In this document: piece by piece, positions 62,112 to 64,000 of the stretch | How the letters are laid out: the number at the start of each line of letters is the position of its first letter | How positions within the stretch are numbered: the first letter of the stretch is position 1 | Source of the DNA: Clostridium facile | GTDB taxonomy: Bacteria > Bacillota > Clostridia > Oscillospirales > Ruminococcaceae | NCBI RefSeq assembly: GCF_014297275.1 | Contig: NZ_JACOQK010000001.1 | Location: forward strand, 2,666,001 to 2,730,000 | DNA: 64,000 nucleotides | Direction of reading: 5' to 3' | Made by a program: the position numbers and the translations under genes | Notes under the pieces: model-generated | Told to the model about the DNA's origin: nothing | Database searches by the model: none | Seen by the model: only the letters and a program-made list of their open reading frames with translations

Positions 62112-62810
62112 ATGAAAATCGGGATTATTGGTGCGATGGATAGTGAAGTGGATGGATTAAAACATCAACTAGAGGATTATACTGTTGAATCGATTAGTAC
62201 TGTGGATTTTTTTTCGGGAAAATTGTGTGGTGTTGAGGTCATCGTTGCAAAAGCTGGTGTGGGGAAAGTAAATGCAGCCATTTGTGCCCAGACGATGATT
62301 TTGGCATATCGTCCTGATGCCATTATTAATATTGGTGTTTCCGGAGGTTACCACAGCTTAAATATTGGAGATGTTGTTGTAGCAAATGCTGTAGTAGAAC
62401 ATGATATGGATACATCTCCGCTCGGTGACCCAAAAGGGTATATTTCTGGATTGAATTTGGTGCAAATGCCAGCAAACAGCCATTTATCCCAGCAACTGAT
62501 TTCTGCCGCAGAGCGAGTAGGAGTTTATTGTAAATCCGGTTTGATTGCGTCGGGAGACCAATTTATCAACTCCAATTCCAAAGTAGAAGAGTTGTACCGG
62601 GAATTTCATGCGATTGCTTATGAAATGGAAGGCGCTTCTATTGGACATGTTTGTACACAAAACAAACTTCCTTTTGCCGTGTTGAGGGCAATTTCTGATA
62701 ATGGGGATGATAATTCTAATATTGACTTCCCTACTTTTGTTCAGATGGCAGCAGAGCGTTCCATTTCAATTATTTTAGGTTTTTTAACTGCTCTGTCAAA
62801 GGCTCATTAA
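62112..62810 (+). CDS. mtnN: 5'-methylthioadenosine/S-adenosylhomocysteine nucleosidase
   Basis: 232 residues from the ATG at 62112 with GGAGG about 10 nt upstream; an upstream in-frame extension covers the promoter. It hydrolyses the glycosidic bond of methylthioadenosine and S-adenosylhomocysteine. Glu12 in GAMDSEVDGL, the YEMEGA glutamate and Asp near 196 in RAISDNGDD are the catalytic residues. It recycles SAM by-products, which links it loosely to the methionine gene nearby. Confidence 0.97.
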   Translation: MKIGIIGAMDSEVDGLKHQLEDYTVESISTVDFFSGKLCGVEVIVAKAGVGKVNAAICAQTMILAYRPDAIINIGVSGGYHSLNIGDVVVANAVVEHDMDTSPLGDPKGYISGLNLVQMPANSHLSQQLISAAERVGVYCKSGLIASGDQFINSNSKVEELYREFHAIAYEMEGASIGHVCTQNKLPFAVLRAISDNGDDNSNIDFPTFVQMAAERSISIILGFLTALSKAH

Positions 62811-62830
62811 AACAATTTGATAAAAGAAAA

Positions 62831-62867
62831 AGACTGCTGTAAAGAATTCTTTGCAGCAGCCTTTTTT
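62831..62867. terminator. Bidirectional terminator between mtnN and the MGS-like gene
   Basis: Near-perfect 16-bp arms (62831-62846 with 62847-62862) flanked by A-rich and T-rich runs. It serves two convergent genes. Confidence 0.85.
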
Positions 62868-62879
62868 ATGAGAAACTAT

Positions 62880-63221
62880 TTAAGAAGCAATTGCTATATG
62901 AGCCTCATGAATATTCGAAAAATATACACATCCATGGGCGGAAAAATCAGAGATAGTTTGGGCAGTTTCTATACCAATAATATAATCAAAAGATAAATCA
63001 GGATTTCCATTGGGAATGATACTAGTTGGTATCATATTTTGATTTAAAGTATGCGCTACTGAGATAGGGGCATATAATTGATATCCTAATTGAAATAAAT
63101 CTTCTGCTAAGGCGATACCTGCTAGATTATCCGTAGATGGAAAAAAGAGCAGAGCCTTTTTAGAGACACGATTATAAGTTTCCTCATTTTGAACATTGGG
63201 TTGATAAACATTTGTTAACAT
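62880..63221 (-). CDS. Small protein with possible MGS-like fold
   Basis: 113 residues, complete, with AAGGAG 8 nt before the ATG and its own promoter. The segment KALLFFPSTDNLAGIALAED, then LGYQLYAPISVAHTLNQN, then a hydrophobic FDYIIGIET strand resembles the order of strands in the methylglyoxal-synthase-like domain of CarB and PurH (a Rossmann-like ligand-binding fold). The usual GT-loop is changed. Resemblance is faint, so it may be another alpha/beta domain. Function unknown. Confidence 0.55.
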   Translation of the reverse strand: MLTNVYQPNVQNEETYNRVSKKALLFFPSTDNLAGIALAEDLFQLGYQLYAPISVAHTLNQNMIPTSIIPNGNPDLSFDYIIGIETAQTISDFSAHGCVYFSNIHEAHIAIAS

Positions 63222-63262
63222 AGCAAGATCTCCTTTCTAATTGGTTGATAATTTCTATTTAT

Positions 63263-63290
63263 ATTATACACCAAATGAATAAATATGCAA
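63263..63290 (-). promoter_or_regulatory. Promoter of the MGS-like gene
   Basis: On the minus strand, TTGCAT (complement of 63285-63290), 16 bp, and a perfect TATAAT (complement of 63263-63268), about 41 bases before the start. Confidence 0.7.
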
Positions 63291-63360
63291 TATATTTTGA
63301 TTAAAAACTTTATTTTTGTATAAATATTCATTTTTTAGGTTGGTTTCCTGTGAATAATCA

Positions 63361-63392
63361 CAAAAAAATGGTTGAGAATGAATCTCAACCAT
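63361..63392 (-). terminator. Terminator of metA, overlapping its stop codon
   Basis: A 10-bp stem (63368-63377 with 63383-63392) includes the metA stop. On the minus strand it ends in TTTTTTTG. Confidence 0.85.
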
Positions 63393-64000
63393 GATATAAA
63401 TCTAATTCTTTTAAGTCGTAAGGTGTATTTTGGTATACTACATAGTTTAACCAGTTAGAAAACAAGAGGTTGGCATGGCTACGCCAAATAAAACGCGGTG
63501 TTTCGTTGGGATCATCATTTGGAAAATAATTGTAAGGTACTAAAATATTTAAGCCTTTGTCCATATCCCGTTGGTATTCATTCGCCAAAGTATCGCGATC
63601 ATATTCAGAATGGCCAGTGATAAAAAAGTCACGCCCATTTTTAGAGGCAATAATATGTACGCCGGATAAATGGGAGACAGTAAGCAAGTCCAGATTTGGA
63701 TTTTCATCAATTTCTTGAGCAGGAATATAAAAATAGCGGGAATGTGGGACATAAAAAGTTTCATCAAAGCCACGAACTAATGGATGGTTTGGAATTAAGA
63801 CACTATGAGGAAAAATTCCGAATATTTTTTCTTCCTGTAATTTTCGTTTGATACCATACTGATAATAAAGTGCAGCAATAGCTCCCCAGCAGATATTTAA
63901 TGTAGAAAAAACATTGTGTTTTGCCCAGTCAAATATGGTAGTAAGCTCTTGCCAATAATCTACATCCTCAAATTCCATATTTTCTAAAGGTGCGCCTGTC
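63385..64000 (-). CDS. metA: Homoserine O-acyltransferase MetA (5' partial)
   Basis: The gene enters from the right edge; the frame is open to the last base, and TGAPLENMEFEDVDYW at the start is internal to MetA. About 204 residues are seen. The nucleophile Cys is in NICWGAIAALYY, and the catalytic His and Glu are in FITGHSEYDRDTL. It acylates homoserine at the start of methionine synthesis. Whether the acyl donor is acetyl-CoA or succinyl-CoA depends on a residue outside the window; many Firmicute enzymes are acetyltransferases. Confidence 0.96.
   Translation of the reverse strand, partial: TGAPLENMEFEDVDYWQELTTIFDWAKHNVFSTLNICWGAIAALYYQYGIKRKLQEEKIFGIFPHSVLIPNHPLVRGFDETFYVPHSRYFYIPAQEIDENPNLDLLTVSHLSGVHIIASKNGRDFFITGHSEYDRDTLANEYQRDMDKGLNILVPYNYFPNDDPNETPRFIWRSHANLLFSNWLNYVVYQNTPYDLKELDLYHG

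Noticed and set aside
1..64000. Mobile element, CRISPR, defence system, tRNA or rRNA
   Set aside because: No transposase, integrase, cas gene, restriction enzyme, toxin-antitoxin pair, regularly spaced repeat array or tRNA-like T-loop was found in any gap or frame.

Overview
The window looks like one stretch of chromosome from a low-GC, anaerobic, spore-forming Firmicute of the class Clostridia, probably a gut-type Oscillospirales-like organism. The class rests on what is visible: strong AGGAGG ribosome sites, frequent TTG starts, consensus sigma-A promoters, the mazG-hup-S4-yabP-yabQ-divIC-S1 neighbourhood of endospore formers, HemZ, an iron alcohol dehydrogenase with a Rex-like operator, and surface proteins with a KTGD-type C-terminal tail. 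The genus cannot be settled from the sequence alone. No rRNA, tRNA, CRISPR array, transposase, integrase or prophage was seen.

Layout. 1-3.9 kb: 3' part of a large surface esterase (SGNH domain, two tandem alpha/beta-hydrolase domains, FIVAR-like repeats, anchoring tail). 4.4-7.3 kb: NUDIX hydrolase, iron alcohol dehydrogenase behind a Rex-like operator, flavin-reductase-like protein, all on the minus strand. 7.4-11.2 kb: argG-argH-argF behind candidate ARG boxes. 11.7-13.7 kb: vitamin B6 kinase, ECF-type membrane S protein and a short radical SAM protein in one operon. 13.7-17.3 kb: a yybP-ykoY (Mn2+) riboswitch with terminator in front of a P-type cation ATPase, then Hsp20. 18-20.4 kb: gltX and a D-2-hydroxyacid dehydrogenase (minus). 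20.8-29.7 kb: surface-polysaccharide cluster (three GT2 proteins, rfbADBC for dTDP-L-rhamnose, ABC permease and ATPase). 29.7-35 kb: acetyltransferase, OGG-type glycosylase, greA-lysS, uracil permease, small XRE regulator.

35.6-40.9 kb: a very large secreted GH106-type alpha-L-rhamnosidase, divergent from an AraC-type regulator; its C-terminal repeat module is a paralogue of the one in the first gene. 40.9-43.2 kb: cysK-mnmA-cysteine-rich membrane microprotein (minus). 43.3-46.4 kb: amidohydrolase, class I fumarase alpha subunit without its beta partner, and a THUMP-type RNA methyltransferase. 46.5-48.8 kb: small membrane proteins, PAP2 phosphatase and GNAT. 49-57 kb: recJ, rel, dtd, a metallo-beta-lactamase-fold hydrolase, hemZ, nucleoside kinase. 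57-61 kb: zinc-ribbon protein, then mazG-hup-S4-yabP-yabQ-divIC-S1. 61-64 kb: ung, small membrane protein, mtnN, an MGS-like small protein, and metA running off the right edge.

How it fits together: the organism appears to make a rhamnose-containing surface polysaccharide and also to display enzymes that attack esterified and rhamnosylated glycans. Redox (Rex), arginine (ArgR) and manganese (riboswitch) control signals can be read directly upstream of the relevant genes. The least explained parts are the B6 kinase/ECF/radical SAM operon, the cysteine-rich microprotein after mnmA, the lone fumarase alpha subunit, the MGS-like protein, and the KTGD-tailed surface proteins.
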